A stretch of 52,095 nt of DNA from Flavicella sp964230805 (GCA_964230805.1 CAXRIA010000039.1:1-52095); one strand, 5' to 3'; shown: positions 1-7,615, numbered from the stretch's first letter. Numbers and translations are program-made. Notes: generated by a model from the letters alone, not told the origin.

Positions 1-209
1 CTAAAAAATTCCTCAAGTGTCATATCAAAAGCGTTTGCAATTTTCAAGAGGCTTGTATACTGCAAATCAGTTCCGATTTCATATCTGCCGTATTGTGCTC
101 TATGAATTCCATTTTCAAAGGCAAAAGTTTCATAACTATTGTATCCTTTTTTAATTCTCAACGATTTTATTCGTTTCGCTAGTTTCTTAATTTCAATAGA
201 TTTATCCAT
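1..209 (-). CDS. XRE-family HTH transcriptional regulator, 3' end cut by window edge
   Basis: Reading from the ATG at 209 downward gives 69 codons and no stop before base 1, so the gene continues outside the window. The visible part is a complete Cro/C1-type helix-turn-helix: a basic N-terminus (KKLAKRIKSLRIKKG), the helix pair around YETFAFENGIHRAQYGRYE, and the closing SLLKIANAFDMTLEEFF. Most such proteins bind DNA as dimers and often autoregulate. A 16-bp perfect palindrome lies 35 bp upstream, between this gene and the divergent 72-residue gene. Target genes cannot be read from the sequence. Confidence 0.8.
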   Translation of the reverse strand, partial: MDKSIEIKKLAKRIKSLRIKKGYNSYETFAFENGIHRAQYGRYEIGTDLQYTSLLKIANAFDMTLEEFF

Positions 210-243
210 TTCGTAAAGAAACTTACCGTACTATTAATATGTT

Positions 244-259
244 ACTACTAATTAGTAGT
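244..259. promoter_or_regulatory. 16-bp perfect palindrome, candidate operator of the XRE regulator
   Basis: The sequence ACTACTAATTAGTAGT is its own reverse complement. It lies in the 105-bp divergent spacer between the XRE gene and the 315-533 gene. A related half-element (TACTATTAATA) lies just to its left at 229-239. Position and symmetry fit an operator controlling both genes; this is inference. Confidence 0.5.
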
Positions 260-314
260 TAATTGAAATTAATTTTATAGATTTGGGAAAAAGTTATTAC
301 CCAAAAAGTTAGTT

Positions 315-533
315 ATGAAAAAAGAACTTATCGAAGTCACACCTGCACAAAAGGAATTGTTCCTTTTGTTAAAAAACCCAGAAGTTGAGGAATATTACAA
401 TGCTCTCAAAAAAGTACATTATTTAGCAACCTATTCAGTCGATGTTGAATTAATTGAGCTTTCTGCATCGGCTTATGTGCATGAACTGATGGATGTGGTT
501 CAGAAGATTGTGATTGAGGATTGTGGTAATTAA
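315..533 (+). CDS. Small hypothetical protein, 72 residues
   Basis: I do not recognise this family. It is a soluble, mostly helical-looking protein with no signal peptide or membrane segment, and is rich in Glu, Lys and Val. It starts MKKELIEVTPAQK with an A-rich leader and ends just before an attC-like spacer. It is divergent from the XRE gene and shares the palindrome-containing spacer. A small protein next to an XRE gene could be part of a toxin-antitoxin or phage-type switch, but nothing in the sequence proves that. Confidence 0.55.
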   Translation: MKKELIEVTPAQKELFLLLKNPEVEEYYNALKKVHYLATYSVDVELIELSASAYVHELMDVVQKIVIEDCGN

Positions 534-610
534 TCTTGAAAAATTAGCACTTCCGAGTGGATTTGGACGTAGTCGAATCCGCCGTAATTGCGGTTATACA
601 TTGTTAGCTC
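534..610. repeat. attC-like/cassette-type spacer with nested hairpins
   Basis: Between the 72-residue gene and the Mrr gene is a structured spacer. It contains the inverted repeat GGATTTG...CGAATCC at about 559-580, a CCGC...GCGG hairpin at about 579-593, and the boundary string ATTGTTAGC at about 599-607, which overlaps the 3' end of the Mrr gene. The style matches spacers between accessory genes in Bacteroidota and resembles a degenerate integron attC site. GTTAGCT is only a partial match to the GTTRRRY core. Confidence 0.4.
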
Positions 611-1160
611 GTTTTTTTTTGTCATAAATGAATTCTTCTAAAGTTTCTAAATAACCTTTATCTAACAAAGAAATTCCGTTTTCGGAATAATGATATTGTC
701 CAACAAATTTTGAGATGTTGAAAAACTTTAAATAATCATCACTGATTTCAGTTTTTTCTTTTGACTTTGTGTGAACAGTTAGTTTTCCCTCTATAACTGT
801 AATCAAAGCTATTCCGTGCTTTCTCGCATATTTATATGTTCCACTTTGAAATCCGCTTGTAGAAAAAATTATTCCCTTATGAGTTCCAGTCGCTCTTAAT
901 TTATCATACAGAATTTGAACCGTTTCTCTTTTTATTTTGTTTTTATGTTTTTTACATTCCACAAGTACTTTTATGTTCGTATTAATAGCCTCAAATTCAG
1001 CATATACATCAATTTGGTAATTTCCGTCATTAGATTCTAATTTCACGTTATGCTCAGCTTGAAAATTTTTAAGTTGATCACCAATTTCGAGAAAATAGTC
1101 TTTCACAAGTTTCTCAAATTCAGTTGGTGATATTTCTGTATTGTATCCTTTAATTTCCAA
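594..1160 (-). CDS. Mrr-like restriction endonuclease domain protein
   Basis: This 188-residue protein has a PD-(D/E)XK nuclease core of the Mrr type. The Asp lies in NYQIDVYAEFE (about residue 51), the Glu-x-Lys pair in VLVECKKHK (about 68-72), and the conserved tail is GIIFSTSGFQSGTYKYARKHGIALI. Mrr-family enzymes cut modified or foreign DNA and act as type IV-like defence nucleases. No methylase or partner gene is adjacent. It begins with TTG (MEIKGYN), the only start in frame that keeps the full domain. The stop codon lies inside an attC-like spacer, suggesting cassette-borne acquisition. The last 50 residues look family-specific. Confidence 0.75.
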   Translation of the reverse strand: MEIKGYNTEISPTEFEKLVKDYFLEIGDQLKNFQAEHNVKLESNDGNYQIDVYAEFEAINTNIKVLVECKKHKNKIKRETVQILYDKLRATGTHKGIIFSTSGFQSGTYKYARKHGIALITVIEGKLTVHTKSKEKTEISDDYLKFFNISKFVGQYHYSENGISLLDKGYLETLEEFIYDKKKRANNV

Positions 1161-1177
1161 GGTGTGATTTTTTCAGT

Positions 1178-1310
1178 GTTACCAACGGTCTCGGATGTGC
1201 GTAGTGCGGGATTTCAAGGCACTTCACTTTCCGTTTAGCTGTTAGTTTGTAATTTAATTACTTTCATATCAGTACTTTCGTACGCATTACGTATCGCCAT
1301 TGTTAGGCAC
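1178..1310. repeat. attC-like recombination site candidate
   Basis: A spacer of about 130 bp has imperfect inverted arms. The left arm is near 1181-1210 (core ACCAACGG...GTAGTGCG) and the right arm near 1280-1310 (CGCATTACG...GTTAGGC). GTTAGGC at 1302-1308 matches the integron core GTTRRRY exactly, and the opposite end (GTTGGTA on the minus strand) matches 6 of 7 positions. Length and imperfect pairing fit attC. No integrase gene is in view. Confidence 0.45.
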
Positions 1311-1318
1311 AGTATTTT

Positions 1319-2206
1319 TTAATTTTTTTCATCAGTTCCTTTTCGTCTAAATAAACTCCCAAAAAGAGGTGGTTTATCATTATGCGATTGTTTTTCCAAA
1401 GTCGAGCTTGGATTGAAACCCGCTGTGTCAATTATAGTGCGAACTAACTTCACCATTATTTCATCTTTTTCCTCGCTCGCTGGTAGGTTTTCAATTTCTC
1501 GTTTATAACCATCATAGGATTTAGCTAAACTTTCTTTATATGCATATTCCTGTTCAAGTCGTCTATTTTGACTTTGTTTTTTGCTCGCAAATAATGCAAG
1601 CCATATTGTTGGTATAAAGAAAGGTGCTCTTGACAGAATATTCATAAACGCGTTTCCAATGTCAGAGCTTTCGGATACAGTCTTCACTGCATAGTATACC
1701 ATTCCAATCATTGTTAAAATAAAAATTGCAGACCAAATAAAATTCGGCCATTTGTAGCTGTTTTTTTGTTCGAAATAGGATTGAGCAAGTCCTGCTGAAG
1801 TTGCACCTGGTAGAAGTCCCTCAATTTTGGCAGTCAAGGTTTCAAAATTACCCTCCCATTCTCCGTGCAATTCTTCGTGTTGAGTTTTTAAGTCGTTTAG
1901 CTTGAATTTCAGAGATTCTTTATCTTCTGGTGTTTTTCCAAAAACTTTTGTTTCGAAGTCAATTACTTTTTCTTCAATAGATAATATTATAGAATTATAC
2001 TTATTAACTTTCACAAAAGTCTCATACAGTTTTTCGGCTTTACTTGGAACTGCAGTACTTGGCTTCTTTACAAAATCATTATATAATTTTGTAATGTCAT
2101 TCAATTCAGCTTTTAATGAAGAAACCTCCTCTTTAGCTGTTCCAATAAAATTTTGAAATTTCTCCTCGAAAGTTTCAATTTTTTCTTCTTCTGGTTGTTC
2201 TTCCAT
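1319..2206 (-). CDS. Hypothetical membrane protein with long coiled coil
   Basis: This 295-residue protein is not one I can name. Residues 1-150 are acidic and heptad-rich, probably a cytoplasmic coiled coil. Next come a GATSAGLAQSYFEQK segment, a transmembrane helix at about 156-174 (FIWSAIFILTMIGMVYYAV), a second hydrophobic stretch at about 192-208 (APFFIPTIWLALFAS), and a basic C-terminal tail. There is no signal peptide. The start lies about 20 bp after a GTTGGGC core and the stop about 10 bp before GCCTAAC, exactly how a gene sits in an integron cassette. Its location beside an Mrr nuclease makes a defence role possible but unproven. Confidence 0.65.
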   Translation of the reverse strand: MEEQPEEEKIETFEEKFQNFIGTAKEEVSSLKAELNDITKLYNDFVKKPSTAVPSKAEKLYETFVKVNKYNSIILSIEEKVIDFETKVFGKTPEDKESLKFKLNDLKTQHEELHGEWEGNFETLTAKIEGLLPGATSAGLAQSYFEQKNSYKWPNFIWSAIFILTMIGMVYYAVKTVSESSDIGNAFMNILSRAPFFIPTIWLALFASKKQSQNRRLEQEYAYKESLAKSYDGYKREIENLPASEEKDEIMVKLVRTIIDTAGFNPSSTLEKQSHNDKPPLFGSLFRRKGTDEKN

Positions 2207-2556
2207 ATGGTTGATTTATATTGTGCCCAACTTGTTACTAAACTTCAGTTGTGTTTATTTTTACTTTCTATTTTTACATAACAGAAACTTTTGTTCCTAC
2301 TTTTCAATGCTGTTTAAAGATAAAATGATATTGTCCCGAGGGCTATCGACATTCAATAAGTGTTTTTTGGCAATCACTGTACCGAGCAAAGTGGTCTCTG
2401 GTTTCTGGTTGAGCACTTCACTTATTTTGCAACGAGAGACATTGAGCAAAGAAAGTAAGCATCCATGCTTTGCATGGTAAACCTCACTAAACCTCACTAA
2501 GCCTCACAAAAAAAGCGCCTTGTGAAAGGCGCTTTTTTTTGTATTCATGAAACATG
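2207..2556. other. Intergenic region without a convincing gene
   Basis: This is 350 bp between the accessory patch and purE. It holds a GCCCAAC attC-type core at 2225-2231, a perfect hairpin CCATGC-TTT-GCATGG at 2463-2477, about three near-copies of ACCTCACTAA at 2480-2509, and a strong terminator at 2511-2536. Short open frames on both strands show no family features and I regard them as noise. Confidence 0.6.
2511..2540. terminator. Bidirectional intrinsic terminator downstream of purE
   Basis: A perfect 11-bp stem (AAAAGCGCCTT / AAGGCGCTTTT) with a GTGA loop is flanked by A- and T-runs. It lies 16 bp past the purE stop on the minus strand. Confidence 0.85.
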
Positions 2557-3042
2557 CTATTTGTTTTTTACACTGTCAGAAGCCGCCATTACTTTGGCTT
2601 TCAAACTTTCTTTGTAAGCGATGATTCTGTCCAAAACTTCCGGATGTGAGGCACCAAGAATCTGTGCGGCTAAAATCCCCGCATTTTTCGCCCCGTCCAA
2701 AGCTACGGTTGCCACAGGGACTCCTCCCGGCATTTGTAAAATAGACAATACCGAATCCCATCCATCAATCGAATTTCTTGATTTCACCGGAACACCAATC
2801 ACTGGCAAAGGACTCATGGAGGCCACCATTCCGGGCAAATGTGCCGCACCTCCGGCACCTGCAATAATCACTGAAAACCCCTTTTTATGCGCAGAAGTAG
2901 AAAAATCAACCAATTTTTCAGGGGTGCGGTGTGCAGACACAATGTCCACTTCCACGGCTATTTTAAATTCCTTCAAAATATCGATGGCTTCTTGCATGAT
3001 TGGAAGGTCTGAATCGCTTCCCATGATAATGGCTACTTTCAT
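2557..3042 (-). CDS. purE: N5-carboxyaminoimidazole ribonucleotide mutase (PurE)
   Basis: PurE catalyses N5-CAIR to CAIR in de novo purine synthesis, in the cytoplasm. At 161 residues it has the usual length. Seen motifs are the phosphate-binding GSDSDLP at 8-14, SAHRTP at 36-41 with the catalytic His38, and GAGGAAHLPG at 62-71 followed by the S-x-x-P-V-IGVPV strand. It is the second gene of a purK-purE operon (39 bp spacing) and is followed by a strong terminator. The presence of PurK next door shows this is a class I PurE rather than an AIR carboxylase. Confidence 0.97.
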   Translation of the reverse strand: MKVAIIMGSDSDLPIMQEAIDILKEFKIAVEVDIVSAHRTPEKLVDFSTSAHKKGFSVIIAGAGGAAHLPGMVASMSPLPVIGVPVKSRNSIDGWDSVLSILQMPGGVPVATVALDGAKNAGILAAQILGASHPEVLDRIIAYKESLKAKVMAASDSVKNK

Positions 3043-3081
3043 CTTTGTGTGTTTTTGTTTGACTGCTAATTTAAAAAATTC

Positions 3082-4227
3082 TTAGTGAGCAATCACTTTA
3101 ATGGTGTTTTTTACTTTTTCTGCAACGGCTCTGGCCACTTCTAAGTTTTGATCTACAATGGTGACGTGTCCCATTTTTCGGAAAGGTCTGGTTTGTTTTT
3201 TACCGTAAATATGTGGCGTCACGCCATTCATTTCTAAAATTTCTTCCATGCCTTGATACACGACATCTCCCGAAAAATTTTCGGCGCCTACCAAATTCAC
3301 CATCACCCCAGCACATTTGCTGTCTGTAGCGCCAAGAGGCAAATCTAAAACAGTTCGCAAATGTTGCTCAAATTGACTTGTTACCGAAGCTTCAATGCTG
3401 TAATGACCGCTGTTGTGGGTTCTTGGCGCCACTTCGTTGACAAGAATTTCATCGTCTTCTGTTTGGAACATTTCAACAGCGAGCAACCCAACATGCGCAA
3501 AAGCATCTGCAACTTTTCGTGCCACGGCATTGGCTTTTTCTGCCACGACTGGTGCGATTCTGGCCGGGCAAATTACATATTCTACTTGATTGGCTTCTGG
3601 ATGAAACTCCATTTCCACCACAGGGTAGGTTTTTACATCTCCTGAGGCATTTCTCGCCACAATGACTGCCAATTCATTTTTAAAGGGAATCAAAGCCTCC
3701 ACAATGCTCTCCGTATCCGCTAGGTTCTTCAGATCTTCTTGATTTCGCACAATTTTCACACCGGTGCCGTCGTACCCAAATTGTGCCGATTTCCATACAA
3801 AAGGATACGCCAAATTGGCTTGAATCAAGGCTTCTTTTGTGTCAAATCGCTGATGCGGCGACGTAGGAATTTTATGGGCTACATAAAAATCTTTTTGTTT
3901 GCCCTTGTGTTGAATGCGCTCAATGACATTTGGCTGAGGATACACCTTCACACCTTCCGACTCTAGTTTGTATAGCGCTTCAATATTTACGTGTTCTATT
4001 TCAATCGTTAAAACGTCGACCTTTTTTCCAAAGTTATAGACGGTTTCAAAATCCAACAAATCTCCTTGTGTAAACTCATGACAATGGGGCGCACAGGGAG
4101 CCTCGGAAGAGGGGTCTAAAATACAGGTATATACATCAAATTTTTGCGTTTCTGCCAAGAGCATTTTTCCAAGCTGTCCGCCTCCTAAAACGCCGAGTTT
4201 AAAATCTGAAGAAAAGTATGTTTTCAT
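3082..4227 (-). CDS. purK: N5-carboxyaminoimidazole ribonucleotide synthase (PurK)
   Basis: PurK is an ATP-grasp enzyme that carboxylates AIR with bicarbonate and ATP to give N5-CAIR for PurE. From the ATG at 4227 the protein has 381 residues. It starts MKTYFSSDFKLGVLGGGQLGKML, a standard PurK N-terminus; an in-frame ATG ten codons upstream adds a poorly conserved extension and I reject it. The central ATP-grasp segment (FVWKSAQFGYDGTGVKIV) and the catalytic loop with VNEVAPRTHNSGHYSIEA are intact. It lies upstream of purE in the same operon. Confidence 0.96.
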   Translation of the reverse strand: MKTYFSSDFKLGVLGGGQLGKMLLAETQKFDVYTCILDPSSEAPCAPHCHEFTQGDLLDFETVYNFGKKVDVLTIEIEHVNIEALYKLESEGVKVYPQPNVIERIQHKGKQKDFYVAHKIPTSPHQRFDTKEALIQANLAYPFVWKSAQFGYDGTGVKIVRNQEDLKNLADTESIVEALIPFKNELAVIVARNASGDVKTYPVVEMEFHPEANQVEYVICPARIAPVVAEKANAVARKVADAFAHVGLLAVEMFQTEDDEILVNEVAPRTHNSGHYSIEASVTSQFEQHLRTVLDLPLGATDSKCAGVMVNLVGAENFSGDVVYQGMEEILEMNGVTPHIYGKKQTRPFRKMGHVTIVDQNLEVARAVAEKVKNTIKVIAH

Positions 4228-4277
4228 GGGTTGTTTCTTTGTCGCAAAAATAAGCATCTATTTTCAAATAGCCGCCG

Positions 4278-4724
4278 TTAAAAGTTTCTTATTTGCAAGG
4301 TACTATTGTCTATCAAAACAGCGCTGTATTCTTGCATTTCATAGGTTTCTCCCAGATAATTTGCATAGGGAGTGAACACAGAATACCGAACATCTTCTTC
4401 ACCACAATAACTGATGATATAAGGCCAATCGGATTCATAATCCATGGGATCACCGCAAAGCGAGGACGGCAAATGTGGAGCCGCCAAATCAAACGCTAAA
4501 AAATGAGTGCCATTGCTGTTGTATACCAACACCCCTCGAAAACCCAAATCTTGAAAAACAGCGTACCCTCCTGGCGTCTGCAATCCGTTTGCTTCTGGCA
4601 AGGCCAAACTTTTCGTCACGTTGAAAATTTGTTGTGGAATGTAATTGTTTTGTTGCACGGGCTCATTTTCACAGCTTGCAAATACCAAAAGAAGTAGTAA
4701 AATTTTGAGGTCGAATGATTTCAT
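4278..4724 (-). CDS. Rieske-like lipoprotein with missing cluster ligands
   Basis: From the ATG at 4724 the 148-residue product starts with a lipoprotein signal (MKSFDLKILLLLLVFASC), so it should be lipid-anchored. The remainder resembles the small Rieske-fold lipoproteins found near greA in Flavobacteriaceae: GGYAVFQDLGFRGVLVYN, then AFDLAAPHLPSS, then YIISYCGEEDVRYSVFTP. In true Rieske proteins the two ligand pairs are CxH and CxxH. Here only one His (APH) and one Cys (SYC) remain, so a 2Fe-2S cluster is unlikely. Function unknown. The longer frame to 4784 would place 20 non-signal residues in front and is unlikely. Confidence 0.65.
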   Translation of the reverse strand: MKSFDLKILLLLLVFASCENEPVQQNNYIPQQIFNVTKSLALPEANGLQTPGGYAVFQDLGFRGVLVYNSNGTHFLAFDLAAPHLPSSLCGDPMDYESDWPYIISYCGEEDVRYSVFTPYANYLGETYEMQEYSAVLIDNSTLQIRNF

Positions 4725-4764
4725 GGAAACGCCCAATTTTAAGAGGCAATTTACAAATATTTTA

Positions 4765-4772
4765 TATATTTG
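4765..4772 (+). promoter_or_regulatory. -7 box (TATATTTG) for greA
   Basis: A match to the Bacteroidota TAnnTTTG element lies about 60 bp before greA. No clear TTTG -33 element is visible at the usual distance. Confidence 0.5.
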
Positions 4773-4832
4773 TGATAGTCTCATTGAACCCTTTGTTGCA
4801 ATGAGATTTTATTTTTCAAAATGAACAACGTT

Positions 4833-5306
4833 ATGAGTGAAGTATCTTATTATTCTGAAGAGGGTTTGAAAAAACTAAAGCAAGAATTGGAGCATTTGGA
4901 ACAAGTAGAGCGTCCCAGAGTTTCCCAAGAAATTTCAGATGCCCGTGACAAAGGAGATTTGAGTGAAAATGCGGAATACCACGCTGCCAAAGAAGAGCAA
5001 TCTCTTTTGGAATTGAAAATCGCCAAATTAAAAAATGTGGTTGCCAACGCACGTATCTTAGACGAGTCGCAGCTGGATTTGTCTAAAATATTAATTCACT
5101 CGGTCGTAAAAATTAGAAACACAGCGAACAAAATGGAATTCACCTATACCTTGGTTGCTGATTCTGAAACGGATATTAAAAACGGAAAATTATCGGTCAA
5201 TTCTCCAATTGGCAAAGGCTTGCTCGGAAAGCAAGTGGGAGAAATTGCCGAGATTCAGGTGCCTAGCGGGATCATGAAATTTGAAATTTTAGAAATTTCG
5301 AGATAA
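4833..5306 (+). CDS. greA: Transcription elongation factor GreA
   Basis: GreA binds the RNA polymerase secondary channel and stimulates cleavage of backtracked RNA. The N-terminal coiled coil (residues about 8-75) carries the acidic tip ARDKGDLSENAEYHAAKEE that reaches the active site. The C-terminal FKBP-like domain ends VPSGIMKFEILEISR. I chose the second ATG (4833, MSEVSYYSEEGLKKL, 157 residues), which matches the family's N-terminus; an ATG four codons earlier is possible. It is monocistronic and followed, after about 100 bp, by the HIT gene. Confidence 0.95.
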   Translation: MSEVSYYSEEGLKKLKQELEHLEQVERPRVSQEISDARDKGDLSENAEYHAAKEEQSLLELKIAKLKNVVANARILDESQLDLSKILIHSVVKIRNTANKMEFTYTLVADSETDIKNGKLSVNSPIGKGLLGKQVGEIAEIQVPSGIMKFEILEISR

Positions 5307-5412
5307 CCCTTTGTTTTACCCAAAAAACGTAGGTAAAAACGCGCACAACAACCTCGTTTGCAACCAAGAGGCAATGGCTCTCCCATTGCACAAACTTTGA
5401 AAAATACAACTT

Positions 5413-5811
5413 ATGGATTCCCTATTTACCAAAATCATCAAAGGAGAAATTCCTTCTTACAAAGTGGCTGAAAACGAACACTTTTTTGCTTTTTTAGACA
5501 TTCAACCGAATGCCGAGGGACACACCTTAGTGATTCCTAAAAAACAGGTGGATAAGCTGTTTGACCTCGATGACAACACCTATCGAGAACTTTTTTCTTT
5601 TGCAAAAAAGGTCGCTGCTGGAATTGAAAAAGCAGTCCCTTGCAAACGTGTAGGTTTGAGTGTCATCGGTTTAGAGGTACCTCATGTTCATGTGCATTTG
5701 ATACCGCTCAACAGCATGGAGGACACCAATTTCTCAAAACCGAAAGTATCCCTAACTTCGGAAGCCTTTGCAGCCTTGGCCAATGCCATTTCGCAACACA
5801 TTGTTCTTTAA
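5413..5811 (+). CDS. HIT-family nucleotide-binding hydrolase
   Basis: This 132-residue HIT protein has the histidine triad at 91-95 (PHVHVHLIPL), which supplies the nucleophilic His, and the upstream PNAEGHTLVIPKK strand-loop. HIT proteins of this size hydrolyse nucleoside phosphoramidates or AMP-conjugates; the exact substrate cannot be read. It is encoded downstream of greA, as in many Flavobacteriaceae. Its stop codon overlaps that of the convergent histidine kinase gene by four bases. Confidence 0.9.
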   Translation: MDSLFTKIIKGEIPSYKVAENEHFFAFLDIQPNAEGHTLVIPKKQVDKLFDLDDNTYRELFSFAKKVAAGIEKAVPCKRVGLSVIGLEVPHVHVHLIPLNSMEDTNFSKPKVSLTSEAFAALANAISQHIVL

Positions 5812-6944
5812 ATTTTCGGCAACAAAATTTCAAATACGGTCCCCTTACCAAGGGCCGATTTTTTTACGTAAATTTTGCCTTTGTGGTAATCTTCTACGAT
5901 TCTTTTTGACAATGACAAGCCGAGCCCCCACCCTCTTTTTCGCGTGGTGTATCCGGGGATAAAAATCTTTTTAAACTGACTTCTGCTCATTCCTTTTCCA
6001 GTGTCACTCACTTGAATTTTGACGTTTTTTGAGTCACTGCTAACCTCAATAGAAAGAGTTCCCTTCCCCGCCATAGCGTCAATTCCATTTTTAATGAGGT
6101 TTTCAAAAACCCAACGAAATAGCTGATCGTTGGCAAGAACCATCACAGGGTCTTTTGTGGTTTGAAAATCAAAGACAATATTTTTTGAACTTCTCGCTTC
6201 AAAATACAAGATGATACGTTGCACAAGTTCGGTCAAATTGACATCTTTCATGGCTGGAACCGAACCAATTTGAGAAAATCGTTCTGCAATCACTTGCAAA
6301 CGCTCCACATCTTTCTCTATTTCCGAAGAAATCTGAGCGTCTATTTCTTGGATTTTCATCAATTCCACCCAACCCATCAATGAAGACAAAGGAGTTCCTA
6401 TTTGATGGGCGGTTTCTTTTGCCATTCCTGACCAAAGTTTGTTTTGTTCTGCGATTTTATTCGACCTAAAAACGAGATAAACAACACCAGAAAACAACAA
6501 TAATATTAAAATCAATGTGAGGGGATAGTATTTCAAACGCACCAATAAATTCGAATCTTTGTAATAAATCGTATACTTCTTGTCTTCCAAATAATTAATT
6601 TCAATAGCGGTGTCTTGTTTTTTCATGGAAGACAATTCCTCGGCCAAAAAATTATTTTGATCCAGCTTTTTGTCGTTCAAATTGCGGTGCATTACGATCG
6701 CCCCCAATTCATTGGTAACGATCATGGGGATCTCGTAATTACTCTCAATAATTTTCATCTCAAGTGTCACATCTTCATTCAAATTTGATTCAGACAAACG
6801 ATTGTAAGCTTCTGCAAACAACTCCATCTTTACACGTTCATTTCGTTTAAATTTTTTCGAAAAATCATACGCGCTCCAAAGAATGACACTCACGGTAAAG
6901 AATAGTACTAGGACAATACAATTTTTCGGATTGATAGTTTTCAT
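5808..6944 (-). CDS. Orphan sensor histidine kinase
   Basis: This is a 378-residue membrane kinase. TM1 is at about 9-26 and TM2 at about 140-158, enclosing a periplasmic sensor of about 115 residues. The dimerisation/phosphoacceptor segment carries KETAHQIGTPLSSLMGW with His180. The ATPase domain has an N-box (ENLIKNGIDAM), a G1 box (VSDTGKGM) and GLGLSLSKRIVEDY. No HAMP domain is obvious between TM2 and the His. No response regulator lies next to it, so partner and signal are unknown. It is tail-to-tail with the HIT gene. Confidence 0.93.
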   Translation of the reverse strand: MKTINPKNCIVLVLFFTVSVILWSAYDFSKKFKRNERVKMELFAEAYNRLSESNLNEDVTLEMKIIESNYEIPMIVTNELGAIVMHRNLNDKKLDQNNFLAEELSSMKKQDTAIEINYLEDKKYTIYYKDSNLLVRLKYYPLTLILILLLFSGVVYLVFRSNKIAEQNKLWSGMAKETAHQIGTPLSSLMGWVELMKIQEIDAQISSEIEKDVERLQVIAERFSQIGSVPAMKDVNLTELVQRIILYFEARSSKNIVFDFQTTKDPVMVLANDQLFRWVFENLIKNGIDAMAGKGTLSIEVSSDSKNVKIQVSDTGKGMSRSQFKKIFIPGYTTRKRGWGLGLSLSKRIVEDYHKGKIYVKKSALGKGTVFEILLPKI

Positions 6945-7182
6945 GAAGTTTTCTGTGGCTTTTTATCGATTTTGTTTCTCAAGCACCTGTAAAAATGGAT
7001 TTTGGGCCCTAAATTTTGATGTGGAAAGGTACATAATTCTTTGTGAAACAAAAGAACACCTCCTGACTCTTTCACTTCAAACGAACAAAACAATAAAATC
7101 GTATAAAATTCGCCTAGGTGTAAATGTTGATAAGTTTCTCGAAACCACGACCAAAAACATTATCCGAAATGAGAATAATTTT

Positions 7183-7190
7183 TAAATTTG
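7183..7190 (+). promoter_or_regulatory. -7 box (TAAATTTG) for the DUF3127 gene
   Basis: A TAnnTTTG match lies 46 bp before the ATG at 7236, in the 291-bp spacer after the divergent kinase gene. No other feature is seen in that spacer. Confidence 0.5.
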
Positions 7191-7235
7191 TAGACACCAC
7201 ATAAGATTTTATACATTAATTATAACTCAATAAAA

Positions 7236-7601
7236 ATGCAAGTAACAGGAAAAGTTAAATTGATAAACGAGACACAAACATTTGGAAGTAACGGATTTAG
7301 AAAAAGAGAATTGGTAGTCACTACCGACGAGCAATACCCCCAAATGATTTTGATAGAGTTTATTCAAGATAAGTGTGACCTATTGGACAACTACAGCGTT
7401 GGACAAGATGTCACCATATCTATCAATTTACGCGGTAGAGAGTGGGTAAATCCACAAGGAGAAACAAAGTATTTTAACTCGATCCAAGGATGGAGAATTG
7501 AGGCGAATCAATCCGCAGCAAGCACGGAGGCACCTCCTGCTTTTGAAACATCAAGCGCTCCTATTTCGAGTGATAACGAACCGGACGATTTACCATTTTA
7601 A
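7236..7601 (+). CDS. DUF3127-family protein with SSB-like acidic C-terminus
   Basis: This 121-residue protein matches the Bacteroidota DUF3127 family: MQVTGKVKLI, then KRELVVTTDEQYPQMILIEF, DLLDNYSVGQDVTISINLRGREW and YFNSIQGWRIE, a beta-rich pattern like an OB-fold. Residues about 90-116 are a Ser/Ala/Glu-rich disordered linker, and the last residues are DDLPF, very like the C-terminal tip by which SSB recruits partner proteins. This suggests a single-stranded nucleic acid binding role; that is inference. A terminator follows directly. Confidence 0.8.
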   Translation: MQVTGKVKLINETQTFGSNGFRKRELVVTTDEQYPQMILIEFIQDKCDLLDNYSVGQDVTISINLRGREWVNPQGETKYFNSIQGWRIEANQSAASTEAPPAFETSSAPISSDNEPDDLPF

Positions 7602-7615
7602 TTCGTTTGCAATCC

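Noticed and set aside
1285..1296. TACGTA-like string in the attC-like spacer
   Set aside because: It is part of an inverted-repeat arm, not upstream of a promoter box, so not counted in the nitrogen regulon.
2297..2497. Open frame of 66 codons on the minus strand before purE
   Set aside because: It runs through a hairpin and tandem repeats, shows no family features and has no plausible promoter or leader.
2621..3085. 154-codon open frame on the plus strand across purE
   Set aside because: It is the antisense of the clearly conserved purE gene; the residue pattern is not protein-like.
6883..7185. 100-codon open frame on the plus strand between the kinase and DUF3127 genes
   Set aside because: It overlaps the start of the kinase gene antisense and ends within a promoter; no conserved features.
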